From: Paraconiothyrium sp. Pb-2020
Taxonomy: Eukaryota > Ascomycota > Dothideomycetes > Pleosporales > Didymosphaeriaceae
Assembly (NCBI GenBank): GCA_022419385.1
Contig: JAJUBI010000002.1
Span: forward strand, 3,534,001 to 3,598,000
Length of the DNA: 64,000 nucleotides
Direction of reading: 5' to 3'
The notes under the pieces were generated by a model that ran no database searches, was not told where the DNA came from, and saw nothing but the letters and a program-made list of their open reading frames with translations. The position numbers and the translations under genes were made by a program. Position 1 is the stretch's first letter. Each line of letters starts with the position of its first letter. Positions 21,783 through 32,549 of this stretch are shown here, piece by piece.

Positions 21783-23201
21783 CTATCTATCGATCGACAG
21801 CTGATTCCTCAAATCCTCCTCCAATGAGACCTGCTTCAACATATGTTTCGAGCTCTGGCACCTCTTGCCTTCCTTTCTGCAGGTCTCGCATATGTCCCAG
21901 TTGCCTTGATCGCATATGGCGCAATGGAAACGTTTACCGCCAATTAAGAGATCGCAGTGGTTACACTCGAAGCGACATCCCAGATCCTCTAGACGTTTGG
22001 TCGTCTCCGGGATAGCGTACATTTCAATATCTAGCAGGATCATCTGATCGCCTTCTTTCCGCGCGCGATCCCGTTTTGCGACGAGCTTCTCCAGCTTCTG
22101 CCTATCTTCACGGATTTGTTTCGCTTTTTCCTTCACGAATGGCGACACTTTTAAATCTACCGGTGGGGTCTCATTTTCGTGGGGCACTTTAGTACGGCCA
22201 GGCAGGGTTGCGTAGACATGATTGTCATAAGGATAATCGTGCTCTTCAGGAAGAGCGTTGATGCTTTCCACATCCGTCTCATCTTCCAGACCAGTGTCGT
22301 GATCAAGGTCGAAAAGGCTTTCGAACTCATCTATGAGCTGTGAGACCTTGTCGGACCGAGTTGCCTCTTCTCTCTCTGCTTTCCGTCTCTCATCAAGCTT
22401 CAGACGCTCCATGCGGCCCTCTTCGAGTTGTTTGGCTTGCTTCTCAATCCTATACCGCTTAAGTTCTTCTTTGACAGAATTGCGTGTATCGGCTTCTCTG
22501 TGTCGCGCCGACTGTACTCTCGCCGTTCTGCGCTCAATCCAGAACGGTGTTTCCCCTCTCACAAGATAGCGCAGATAGCTCTTAAGCTCTTCCTGGAATT
22601 TCTCTACATGTTGCGAAGTGATGCCTTCAGTCGACATATCATTCTCTAGCTCTGTCCAGGCGGTCGCTTGCGGATTTGCATCACGAGGGCCAAGTGTTCC
22701 GAAACCAGTAGAGCCCTTTGGTGGCTTCAGTGGGTTCGGGATATGAGACGGCCGGGAATTTTTCAATAAGAACTCCACCCTGCCCAGAGAGCCGTGACTG
22801 AGGGTTGTGAGGAACATGTTGATGCTCGCTGTGTGTATGGCGAGCTTCTCCCGAGGTCCCTGCTTATCCTTCGAAGCGAAGCGAAGCCATTCAGAGAACT
22901 TCCTCTTGTCCACACTCGCGAGGCTCGAGTACTTGATGACCGCTCCCTGGAGATCGTCCATGCTTTTTGTGCAGTTCTCTAACAGCATCCGCAAGTCCTC
23001 TCGCCGTGAGGGGCTCGCCGTATGAATCAAGGACGTTGGACATCGCTCCTCATCTGCAAGGGCTTTTAACGTCGCATTCAGGCTCCGGACATCTAGACGT
23101 AGCCCTTCGAAATCCTTGGAAGCTGTTTTGAGGGCGTTGTACGTCTGCGCTGCGAGCTGGGTGCACGTGATGATGTCGCCGATGCTAAACCCGAAAGACA
23201 T
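21783..23201 (-). CDS. STAND-type N-terminal domain protein with coiled coil and ZZ zinc finger
   Basis: Intronless gene, 472 residues from ATG 23201 (MSFGFSIGDII). The upstream extension of the frame to 23270 is not the start. Residues 1 to about 150 match the fungal N-terminal domain of STAND (NLR-like) proteins: the start MSFGFSIGDIITCTQLAAQT, then a Leu-patterned helical region with DFEGLRLDVRSLNATLKAL. The middle (about 230-320) is a strongly charged coiled coil (EELKRYRIEKQAKQLEEGRM). Near the C-terminus lies a ZZ-type zinc finger: CNHCDLLIGGKRFHCAICDQ, then WDICETC and C..SKH. No NACHT or NB-ARC nucleotide-binding block and no ankyrin/TPR/WD repeats are present. ZZ fingers bind peptides or SUMO. 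Together with a STAND-N domain this suggests an adaptor in fungal innate-immunity-like or heterokaryon-incompatibility signalling, but that role is inferred. Confidence 0.82.
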   Translation of the reverse strand: MSFGFSIGDIITCTQLAAQTYNALKTASKDFEGLRLDVRSLNATLKALADEERCPTSLIHTASPSRREDLRMLLENCTKSMDDLQGAVIKYSSLASVDKRKFSEWLRFASKDKQGPREKLAIHTASINMFLTTLSHGSLGRVEFLLKNSRPSHIPNPLKPPKGSTGFGTLGPRDANPQATAWTELENDMSTEGITSQHVEKFQEELKSYLRYLVRGETPFWIERRTARVQSARHREADTRNSVKEELKRYRIEKQAKQLEEGRMERLKLDERRKAEREEATRSDKVSQLIDEFESLFDLDHDTGLEDETDVESINALPEEHDYPYDNHVYATLPGRTKVPHENETPPVDLKVSPFVKEKAKQIREDRQKLEKLVAKRDRARKEGDQMILLDIEMYAIPETTKRLEDLGCRFECNHCDLLIGGKRFHCAICDQGNWDICETCRKEGKRCQSSKHMLKQVSLEEDLRNQLSIDR

Positions 23202-23990
23202 TATAGACGGCGTGATAATGGGAAATGACTTGGAAGGAGCCCTTGATAGACGGCAAAGGAGAACAAGCAACCAACTTCATCAAGCTAATCCGTGAAATAA
23301 ATACTCGTCTTTATCTTGTTGCCGCCCACAGCCACCTCACAGCCACACCCGAAGCGATCGGTCTGCAAATAGTCCGATACCTTAATGAAGAAACCTCGTC
23401 GACGCTACTGTTAAGCCACAATTGCCTAGTAGCATGGGTTAGAATGTTCCTTCGTACTTTGCATATACATTTGTACTGAGCCCGTGACCAGGACGATGAA
23501 GGCATGCGAGATTGTCGGCTCGGCTGCAGAAGGTAGTTGTTTCCGAGCGAATGAGCTGGTGCGCACTGCATCTTACACTGCCCATGGGGTTGTTACTCGT
23601 ACGACGAACATATGTTTGCATGAAAACCTTGTTTAAAATCGATGGGAACCTATGTAAAGATGTATCAGCGTCTTAAAACTCTCTTTCAAGCTCGCGCAGT
23701 GAAGTCACTACCTTCTCATCTTGCAATAGGTATGAAAAGGAAGGGCTTGAGTATGTACAAGAGCTACGATACCCTTGGGTAACGCTTCCCGTGCTAGGAC
23801 ACAAGACGTCACAATTACATGACTACTGCAATAAATTCCGCACCCTCAAGAGCATTAATACCACTTCTGGATTTGACCGTCATTGAAGCGCACTTTGGGC
23901 TCAGACAGATGACAGGAAGCATGTGAGGGGTTTCATGGAAAGATTTCTCCATTGTGGTCCGCTAGGCATGCGGATTGATCCATCTACAGA
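23202..23990. other. Gene-free stretch of about 0.8 kb
   Basis: Promoter of the STAND-N/ZZ gene and 3' end of the zinc-finger gene, both on the minus strand. No motif or repeat is recognised. Confidence 0.4.
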
Positions 23991-25017
23991 TCAACTTCCG
24001 CGACCTCTCCCTCGACCCCGCGCATACAGGCTGTGGGGAACAAATTGCAGTGCCGACATGCTCGAAGCAAGACCTTCCATTGGGTCTGCCGCTGCGGTCT
24101 TCAAGGGCGCTTTCTGAGTGGGTGACTGGATCGTCTTTTCTGGGGCAGACGATTCTCCACCTCCTCGGCCACGACCGCGATTCGAGCCACGGCTGCCCCT
24201 TGGATGGGAGAATCCTCCTCTTCCGTGCAGCTTTACCGGTGCCCGTGATAGGTCTTTGGCTTGCATCACCTTGCCTACTTCTTCCCCCTCTTCCTCGGCC
24301 TCCTCGTCTTTGACAACTTCCATGGCTTCTCCATTAGCTTCACTAATACGCCGTCTACTGGTGGTAGACGTGGTCGAGTTCACCGTACTGGAGCGTCGAC
24401 GATGGGGAGGCCTGAGCATGGAGCTACGACGATCGATACCATCGTTCACAACAAAGAAGTCGTAGTTACGGGGAAATTGGTGTTTGTCAATACAGTGCAG
24501 CCGTCGTTTGTGGGGCGTTGAGCAGAAGCGGTCGCAGCCAGGCACGAGACAAGCAAACTAATGGTCCTGTGGTCAGCTATTTGGACACCAGAGGGAAACG
24601 TACAGCGAGACCACGGATTTGGCACGTCGTTCCATGAACAAATTATCCAGCCGATATGTACCATGGGAGGACACCACCTACCGTTTTCTCTCCGCGGTCC
24701 TTCCTCGCCGCACTGATAGGGTCATGGTTCTCAGCAATGTGCAGACCCAAAAAGTGCTGATCCGGGAAGTTCTTCTGGCAGTCCGAGCACCGGTTCACGT
24801 GCATTTGCTGGTAGTGCACATCATAGTCCTCGAACGAGGAGAAGGTAAGTGGGCCGTGGGGCGACAAGGAGCATTCCATAACGGCGGGCTGGTCAGACAC
24901 GGCACTCTCAGCGTCGAGGTGCACGAGCTTGACTTCTACAGACTGGTCGCGCGAATATGGAGTCGGCGGGGCTTCTGAAGACGACAACGAGTCCGAGCGT
25001 GAGCGCTTGAGTCCCAT
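23991..25017 (-). CDS. C2H2 zinc-finger protein with RG-rich tail (ZNF511-like)
   Basis: Two exons, 25017-24682 and 24557-23991, 300 residues. The 124-base intron is bounded by GTAGGT and CCATTAG and joins EKT to FACLVPGCDRFCST, a classic C2H2 opening. Three Cys/His clusters are visible: MECSLSPHG..HYQQMH (degenerate first finger), RCSDCQKNFPDQHFLGLHIAENHD, and CLVPGCDRFCSTPHKRRLHCIDKH. This spacing resembles ZNF511-type proteins conserved in eukaryotes, which are nucleic-acid-binding nuclear proteins of poorly known function. The sequence NYDFFVVNDGIDRRSSML directly after the last finger is also typical of the fungal members. The second half is acidic (EEAEEEGEE), then Arg/Gly-rich (RGSNRGRGRGGGES and a terminal RGRGRGRGS), which suggests RNA binding. 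The start ATG 25017 begins with a basic, Ser-rich sequence. Confidence 0.8.
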
Positions 25018-25584
25018 GTTGGGAATCGACGGTGGGGTGTTGAGAGACGAGGGATGGTACCTTCACAAGCGCTTCCGGTGAGTGCTCTCAGCTGGCTACG
25101 GAAGCGCGGCTGCGTGGAAGGGCTGGGGTGGACTCAATCAGCCTCGCGTGCGGCGTGACTATCTGTCATCGAACGTAAAGGTAGTCGGTAGTTGCAACCA
25201 CAGGCCAGCCAGCGGCTAGCGGTGGTGAAGGGTCCGCTAGTTCGCCGAGGCGCGCTTCCCAGTCCTAGCGAAGACGCCCCAGCTCCACCCCAGTCAAGTT
25301 ACTCACCCATCCGCTGGACTTTGGTGTCTTGCTTGAACCCGCACCACCACCCCCCTCGCCCACCACCCCGACCGCCGCAAGCACGCCTTGCGCGCAGTTT
25401 GCCGCTCACAACCCATTTGCCTGTCTCTCGCTGCTTGTGCCTTGCTGGGGCATAAATCGCATTGTCCCCCCATGGAGCAGACCAGCCACACCACCCGCCG
25501 TTTCTCTCCCCGTGCCTGCGTCTGACCTGCCGGCCGACCGCTGCGTCCCATGTGAACGTAGCCGGCCTTCCCACCACCTGAAGC
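25018..25584. promoter_or_regulatory. Divergent promoter, zinc-finger gene / Est1-like gene
   Basis: 567 bases between two divergent starts (25017 minus, 25585 plus). The half next to the Est1-like gene is very C-rich and purine-poor (for example CACCACCACCCCCC near 25340), as seen in fungal leader/promoter regions. Long open frames here are composition artefacts of that bias. Confidence 0.5.
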
Positions 25585-28408
25585 ATGGCCACCAACACCC
25601 AACAGCTTCTCAGGCACGCACAGCCCACCCGCCCCCCGCGGAAGATGCTGACGGATCCCTCCAGGCGGGCGCGCGCTATCGAGGAACACCTCACCAAGCT
25701 CACCGAGAGCAACGCAGCCAGCGCCGAGCTTGCGGCTCTTCTGCAAGAGTGAGTCCCCACAGATGCCGTGCTAGTTCACTGATATGTGCTAACCCCGCCA
25801 GGTACCGCGTCGCCTGCGAAAATGTTCTCTTCGCCGACTTCGAGCTGGCTTCTGCCAACCAAGTTGAGCCGCAGCTCTGGAGCGCCCACTTGAAGGTGAA
25901 CACCATCTTCCGAAAGGAGAACCGCTCGGTATGCGCACTTGTACACGTGGTGGGGGCAATTCCAAGGCTGACCAAGAACAGCTGAAGAAACATGCGAAAG
26001 AGCGCGTTGTCGAATTTCGAAAGCTGCAGAAGAATTACCTACAGTTCATCAAGGCGAGTCAGCGCTTCTATCGCCAATATATTTTAAATTTGGACGCCCA
26101 ATTTGAGGGCATTCCCGAGCTACGCAAGGTTGCCTGCACGTGGAAGGATGACGCTTCCCGTACCTCCAACCGTCAGCCCATTGCCGCCTCTCTCAAGAGT
26201 CAGGTTCTGCAGTCCTGCTACCAAACGCTCATCCAACTTGGCGACCTTTCCCGATACCGCGAGACCGAACTCGGCGATGAGAAAGAACGCAAGTGGGGTC
26301 CCGCTATAGGCTACTACAACCTGGCGGCTGATATATATCCTGACTCTGGACACTCCCATAATCAATTGGCTGTGATTGCGCGCGAAGATGGAAACCACTT
26401 CCGCTCAGTCTACCATATATACCGTTCTCTCGCTAGCAAGCACCCATATCCCCAAGCCCAAGGAAACCTAGAATTGGAATTCAAGAGGATCGTAGCTGCT
26501 TGGGAGAAGGGAGAATTGATCAACAACCACCGGACTGCCGACGGCACGAACCCCGCACGTGCCCTAAACGCGTGGTTTGTTCGCCTGCACAGCAAGTGCT
26601 ATAAGGGGGAGGACTTCAAAGAGCACGACGAGCTTGAGGGTGAAGTGCTCAGCCAGCTCGCCGTCGAGCTCAAGGAGCGCTCTTTGGAAGGTGTCCTTCA
26701 AAAGATCATCTCGATCAACCTGGCTGCCGAGTACTTCTCTACGATGCAGTTACAGGGTATGTATCTTGCCCCTGTTCTCCGGCGCGTATTCACAGTCGCA
26801 GGACCATCACCTCCGAAGAACATCCTGAAAACATATTTCTACTTTCTCCGCCTGAATGTCAAAACGTTCTTCACTCTCCTGCAGGTCATGCAGCCTGAGC
26901 TGGAGCGCTCCTCCGAAGGCGATGATGTCAATCAAAACGGCGAACGCGCCCCACAGCTCTCCGACAAGATTACTGCTGTTGCCCGCCGCGTCCTTCCTGG
27001 TCTTCGATTGTACAGCACGTGGTTCACGAGATTTTGGCACGTGCTCAATGCAAATATCGCGGATACGTTGACAAAGGTAGAGGTGCAAGAGCTTTGGAAG
27101 GCCTACGCCGCGACGCTGACCCTTTTGACTTCGAGCTTCCCCACAGACCAGCTTCCTCAGGATCCCTCTGACAGTTACATGCTCGAGGAGGACATCGAGA
27201 CGATCGGATTCCAGCCGTTGGTTTCGCCTGAGACAATGAGGGTGTGGTACAAGGATGGCATTTTGAAGCCGAAGTGCACGGACGTAGAACGCAGCCATCC
27301 TAACGTCGAGATGCTCATGCGGGTTAGAGACCTGCTGATCGATGGGTTGATGCTCACACAGAATCCCGACGCGCCTCTTGACCTCGATGGCCCTCGCTTC
27401 ATCTATCGCGAGGAAGGACTGCCTTCTGAATTGCTCGCAAGCCCACACAATCGCACTGATGGCTCTCCCTTGATGCCTGTTGAACCTGTGGACTTCCCTC
27501 TTTTCCCGTCACAGGTGCCCGTTGCGGAGGACCAAAAAACACACAGCGTTGTTGCAGCCTCGGAAACAGCCTCTACCATGGCAGCCAAGGATTCAGCCAT
27601 GAACCAGATGGTGGATGACCTGGTAGGAGCAGACGAGGGCTTGGATCCTTTGCCGGAAGAAGATGAGAACATCCCGCCAACGCCCCCGGCTAACACGTTT
27701 GAGGATACAACGGTGGTCTCGGATGGCACGTATGGTCCGGCAACACTCTCCATCAGTGACCTCGTCAACACCGTACAGAATTATAAGAAGCCCAACGGCT
27801 CTCCAGCTCCAACCATCCCCTTATTGTCGACACCTATGGGTCGTGTGTCCTCATCCTCGTCGATACGTGGACCTGTTAACCTCCCTTCTCTTCCGGATGG
27901 ACAATGGAACGCGACTTCAATCTGGAACCGAAATTATGACGGCACACCTGGACCTTCTTCTCCATCGATGCCCAATAGCGTGAACGATTTGCGTAGTTCT
28001 CCGATGGACGGTGTGCGCGCGCCACCCGGACTTTCTGGACACGTTCGTGGTGACTCCGCGACCTCGTTTCGCAGTTCCGATCTCTCCATGTCCAGCACAA
28101 TCCAGGCTAACCGTCCCGTTTCTGGCGTTCAGGGTGGCCTCGGGAGTGGTGCTGCTTGGGGCAACCCTGCTGCTTCGAACTGGGGCCCTGTCTATGGGAA
28201 CGGTGCCGTAAATGGTGCTTATGGCCATGGCGTCTACGGCAATGGTTCCGCGTATGGGCAACAATACGACCAGCGCAACGGTCAGTACAACCAGTCACTT
28301 CGCGCCAGCGACTATGGACTGGCGAGTCCATTGCTGTTCAACAGCTCCTACGTCGATCCCCAACACAGTTCGTATGGACAGACTCCACCCAATGGGCAAG
28401 GTGGTTGA
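25585..28408 (+). CDS. Est1/Ebs1/SMG7-family protein (telomere or mRNA-decay factor)
   Basis: Exons 25585-25748, 25802-25928 and 25982-28408 give 905 residues. The N-terminal half has the Est1 family 14-3-3-like TPR region: ACENVLFADFELASANQVEP, HAKERVVEFRKLQKNYLQFI, RQYILNLDAQF, then LIQLGDLSRYRE and WGPAIGYYNLAADIYPDSGH, HNQLAVIAREDGNHFRSVYH, and IYRSLASKHPYPQAQGNLEL. The following Est1 DNA/RNA-binding region includes the ALNAWFVRLHSK segment and continues to FIYREEG. No PIN domain follows, so it is the SMG7/Ebs1/Est1 type rather than SMG6. The last 300 residues are Ser/Pro-rich, ending in a Gly/Asn/Tyr-rich stretch (YGNGAVNGAYGHGVYGNGSA). In fungi this family acts in nonsense-mediated decay and, in yeast, as a telomerase subunit; which role applies here is not decidable from sequence. 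Intron joins at LLQE|YRVACEN and NRS|LKKHA keep the frame. Confidence 0.88.
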
Positions 28409-29396
28409 TGCAAATGATCTGGCCGTAGCAGGCTAATTGTTTCTACCCATCTACCCACCACATGTATCCGGCTGTCGCGCTGCTCATTCAGCCCTCTTCC
28501 TCCATGAGTCCCGGCCTTGGCACTGGACCTCACCGGGTGTCAGTCTTGCGGGTTAGCGTTCGTCGTTGTCCCTCACTTCCAGGCATCATGTCATGACTAC
28601 GCTCACACAATCTGTGACAGTGAATGTGCAATTGCCAAACGTACCAGACGGATAAAGGGAAGATTTGGACCGACGACGAATTTGGCTTGGTGCGCTTTCA
28701 TGCTTACCTCGGAATGGCGACGGGCGATACTGGGTCCTCCGGACAGGGATGTTCGCTCTTGAGGCGTAGGAAAATCCAAAACCACTTGACATTTTTAAGT
28801 TTGCGTGCGTTTTTTTAGCTCAATCTTTGTTTTCTCACGAGTCTTGGGACAACTTGATGTAGTGAGGGCAACCTACCACAAGGTGTGATGGTAGGGTTGG
28901 ATGAGTTGGTAGTCTGTGGACTTTAGTAAATATTTGGAGTTCTGCGTTAGCGATGCTTGACCTTGTTCGGCATACTGAGCATGCTTAACCTATTCTTTTG
29001 ACCATCTCTGCTTGAACACAAATTGATACATGTGACAGGGGCACACGAAAAGGGTAGTACGTCAGGAAGGAGCCGGCCTGGAGTTGCTCCGAGTGCTCGG
29101 TCCCAATGGCGTAGGCCTTTTACTATTTTTGCACTTGATCTCTGGTTGGCGGCTTAAAGAGAAGACCTTCTGCCCGAAACGTCTCCGAGAACGGAATAAG
29201 GGTCGCTGGAGGAGGGCTAAATTTCACCGAGAATGTTATGCTGTGTTCGAAGGCAGTGGCAATACTCATGTTGCAGGGCGATTATAAGAGGGCTATCTAG
29301 ACGCCACAACAGCATTACGATTGTCGGTGAAATCGTACTTCATCGTCTTTTCCCCGCGGCCCCATACGTCCTTAGTCCATAGCGCTTTGCTTGATT
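28409..29396. other. Gene-free stretch of about 1 kb
   Basis: 3' region of the Est1-like gene and promoter of the opsin-related gene. No motif is recognised in any frame. Confidence 0.4.
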
Positions 29397-30407
29397 ATGT
29401 ATACACCACTAGAAGCCAACGGCGTACTCGATATGACTTCGCCCGCCAGCATGCAAGAGTGGGGCCTGTCCGCGAGTGTGACGAACTTTTTATGGGCTGT
29501 AATGGGTTTACACATTCTGTCCTTCGTGGGTCCATTCTTGACCCTCCCCTCCCAAAACACAGCTGACATCCTAAACTTCTCAGCTCATTCTGCTCGCCCT
29601 CTGCTTCACCGCCCCCGAGCCCAATCGTGTCTTCCACTACACGTACACTTTCGGTCTCCTCGTCGCATGCACGTCTTCATTCGCGCAGGCTTCTGATCTC
29701 GGCCTCATCACCACCGTTGATCAGCCCGCCTCTCTGCCGGCCTACATCTACCAAACCATTACGTTTAGCGCACACGCACTTGCTCTCGGTGTGTTGAGCG
29801 GGATATCTTGGGTCACGATTTGCCTGAACGTTGTGACTGCGGTATTTTGGGTCGCGACTTATTTCGCCGGCGCGTTGACTCGGTCAAATCACAAGTGGGG
29901 ATTCTTCGCTTTGGGCACGTTAGCGTTTGTGATCTTGGCAATGAGCACGTTAAATGAATGCCGGGAGGAGGCGGAGAGAAGAGGTACGTGTATGCAGAGA
30001 GTAACCCTTGTCGTGGTATTCATACTGACTTCCTGGGGGGAACTAGGGATTGGGAGGGATTACATATTCCTCGCTGGTTGGGTAAACTCCCTCTGGATCA
30101 TATACATCGTGGCGTGGGCGCTGTGCGATGGCTCACACCTCCTTGGCCCGACAGCGAGCACGATTTGGGTTAGGCTGCTGGATTTGTTGGTTTTGGAGGG
30201 TAGGTGATAACCTTAATCTAAAAGTACCATACTTTTGCCGATGCACAAGGGTTACGCTAATTCCGTGCTTTGCGTTTAGGGACAGCGTTTGGCTTTGCCG
30301 TGTTGGCACGGAACTGGCACTTTGAGAAGCTGGGGCTGGCGTTCAGTGACGTTAGAATTGGGAGGGGGCAGGTGGGTGGCGTGGATATGGGGGAGCGGGA
30401 TGAGTAA
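29397..30407 (+). CDS. Opsin-related membrane protein lacking the retinal lysine
   Basis: Seven-helix protein of the microbial rhodopsin / Hsp30-Yro2 family. Exons are 29397-29525, 29584-29983, 30047-30199 and 30280-30407 (269 residues). Helix A follows QEWGLSAS; helices B-E are visible through GISWVTICLNVV and HKWGFFALGTLAFVILAM; helix F is AGWVNSLWIIYIVAWALCDG; helix G is TIWVRLLDLLVLEGTAFGFA. Compared with bacteriorhodopsin-type helix G (D-x-x-x-K), the Schiff-base Lys position is Leu here (DLLVLEG), and the usual R-Y-x-D-W of helix C is not evident. It should not bind retinal covalently, as in opsin-related proteins (ORP/YRO2) that respond to stress at the plasma membrane. Intron 2 (29984-30046) is exactly 63 bases and stop-free, so retention would add 21 residues in the E-F loop. 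The spliced form matches the family loop better. Confidence 0.85.
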
Positions 30408-30952
30408 GTGGTATCGATATCCAATGGATGGTTCGTGGACAAAAGAAGGGTGTGAAGTGTTCAATTTGGTCGTTCGAGATCTTGCACCCTGTCTTGCCGA
30501 GGCCGGGCGTGAGTTTTAAATTTGGTCCGAGGATGGAACGATCTTCTAGAGACTGCGATGGATGACATTACCTTATCTAGATCTTGTATTAGTAGAAACA
30601 TCGCGAAACTAGTTATAGGCTCGACCCTTTGTGTAGGAATGTGCTGAGGAAATGGTAAACTTTTCAAACATCAGCTGGTCACCCCATCTCCTGCTGATAG
30701 CTGCAGTGGCTCACGAAGACCTTTCACGTGCCCGTACAACTTCCAGGGTCAATTCCTGTAGACAGCTTAAGATATCGCTCGTATACCATGACCTATTTCG
30801 CTTCTATGCCATATACTACATACACAGTCAGTACCAAAGTCTGGTGATAGCAAGCTAAATGCCCCAACCCATAATGCCGCGCTAATGTGCAAACAAACTA
30901 ACAAACGAGTGATCCGTCCCAAACGCCATCCAATGCATAACACAACCATTCC
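30408..30952. other. Gene-free stretch between convergent genes
   Basis: 545 bases holding the 3' ends of the opsin-related gene (plus) and the UBX gene (minus). Nothing else is recognised. Confidence 0.4.
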
Positions 30953-32549
30953 TTACTCATCCTCTTCCTCATCTTCCGACTCTACATTCGTCCGCTCGAC
31001 GATGAGATTCCCGCTCCGTCCGATACGCTCCCTGATGGTACCACCGGCCTTGAGGTCGTACACTTCGCGCGGCATAGGCGATACGAGCTGGAACTCGTAC
31101 TCGTGCTCAAAGTTCTCCGGCTCTTGTACGCCATTCGAACTGTCGCCAGTTTGTAGTACATCGTAGCACTCCACAAAAGCGTAGAGCTCTTCGATATGTG
31201 CATCTGTCGCGAATCGGCGGACTACGCGGTCGGCATTTGGCATACGGAGGCTGATGCGGACGACTTCTTTTTCAGTGGCAGGAGGCTCGGCGGCAATGGA
31301 AGACGTGCGCCATTTACGCCACTGGGCGAGCTTTTCTGCACGCAGCTCGGCAGCTTGTTGGCGCTCGAGTGCATCTTTCTCTGCGCGGGCTTTGCGCTCT
31401 GCTTCTTCCTTCTTCTTTCGTGCGCGCTCGCGGTCAATGGCAAGGGAGCGCTCGTAGGCGGTGTTCTGTTGCTCGCGGATGTTGCGTGTAGTTTGTTGCT
31501 CTGCGCGCTGGGCGCGGACGCGGGTCAAAGGCTCGCTGTGCGTCTGTATGGCTTGTCGGAGCTTAGAGATGAACTGCGTTGGAGGCGTAGGGCCCGTGAT
31601 GCGCGTGGCAATGCCCATGGCTGTCGAGGAGACTTGCGGCGTGTGTACAATCAAGCCGGCAAAGGGGAATTTTGTGCAGTTCAGCGAGGTGGACACCTGA
31701 TAGGCTTCCGAATCCTGGACATTGCCCGCCCAAAGAATGATGTTGTTGTCAGGGTTGCGAATGAAGTCCACCACCTCTTGCGAGAGTAGCGTCTCCCGGA
31801 TGAATGACGCCGTCTCATCATGTTCGGGCGAAACCAAGATGACCAGCAGGAACTGGAGATTCTTCTTTGCCAGATCAAACGCCTGCGCATACCCGTTCTC
31901 GAAGAAAGGCAGCCTATGCTCCCCGTACTCTTCCTCAAATTCTCGAATGAACCGCGCCGCAGTATCCCTCGGGTTCAATGGCCTTCGCCCACCAGCCGCA
32001 CCCCGCCTGCCCGCCGCCGCCGCAGCATTTCCCCCTCCTCCGAAGAGTCGTGTCAACGGTGGGAACATCCACCCCACAAATCGAAACCATCGTGAGAACA
32101 AGGAGTATACGAGACTAAAAGGCGCAAAGAGGATCGCGAGGAGCAGTGGGGGCCGAACGGCGATTTGATTCTCTGGCTGGGGGACCACGCGGGGTGCAGC
32201 TTCTATCCGTGAGACGCGGCTAGACATAGACGAGCGTGGCGATGCGAAGCCGTTCATAAGCGTCTCTTGTCGGCGCGTATCCTCGCGTGCGGTGGCGGCA
32301 GCGGCAGCTTTGTAGCGACGGGGTCTTCTGCGGGCTCGCCATCGAAGAAGCGGGCTATCGCAATCTATATGTTGTTAGTTTGGGTATCAAAAGCTTGTAT
32401 ACAATGCGCGTATACCTGGACATTCCACTGGCACCGTCGCAGTAAGGTACGGCATCGCCAACCTCTTGGTCTGTAACTGCAGTGAATTGTTGAAGCGCTT
32501 GCTGCTGCTCTTCTGTGAGCTGTGCGATGTCGACCCCCGTGTCGGCCAT
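30953..32549 (-). CDS. UBX-domain protein of the FAF2/Ubx2 type, N-terminal frame broken
   Basis: ER-associated degradation factor that recruits p97/Cdc48. The intact part (ATG 32257 to 30953, 434 residues) has a hairpin membrane segment (PPLLLAILFAPFSLVYSLFS), a UAS/thioredoxin-like domain (FLLVILVSPEHDETASFIRE, DNNIILWAGNVQDSEAYQVS), a long coiled coil (RERARKKKEEAERKARAEKD) and a C-terminal UBX fold (VVRISLRMPNADRVVRRFAT, LVSPMPREVY). The conserved N-terminus lies upstream: ATG 32549 starts a UBA domain (MADTGVDIAQLTEEQQQALQ, DQEVGDAVP), and an intron (32415-32365) joins LLRRCQWNVQ to IAIARFFDGEPAEDP. Two single-base losses break the frame, at 32446/32447 (CC before TTA) and at 32309-32311 (AAA before GCT). 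If they are real, only the ATG 32257 product without UBA is made; if they are assembly errors, the protein is about 515 residues. Confidence 0.85.

Noticed and set aside
25329..25985. Open frame of 218 codons over the Est1-like 5' end
   Set aside because: It overlaps the real first exons in another frame, and its composition follows the C-rich promoter.
26807..27448. Minus-strand open frame of 213 codons inside the Est1-like gene
   Set aside because: Shadow of a conserved coding exon; no start context or motif of its own.
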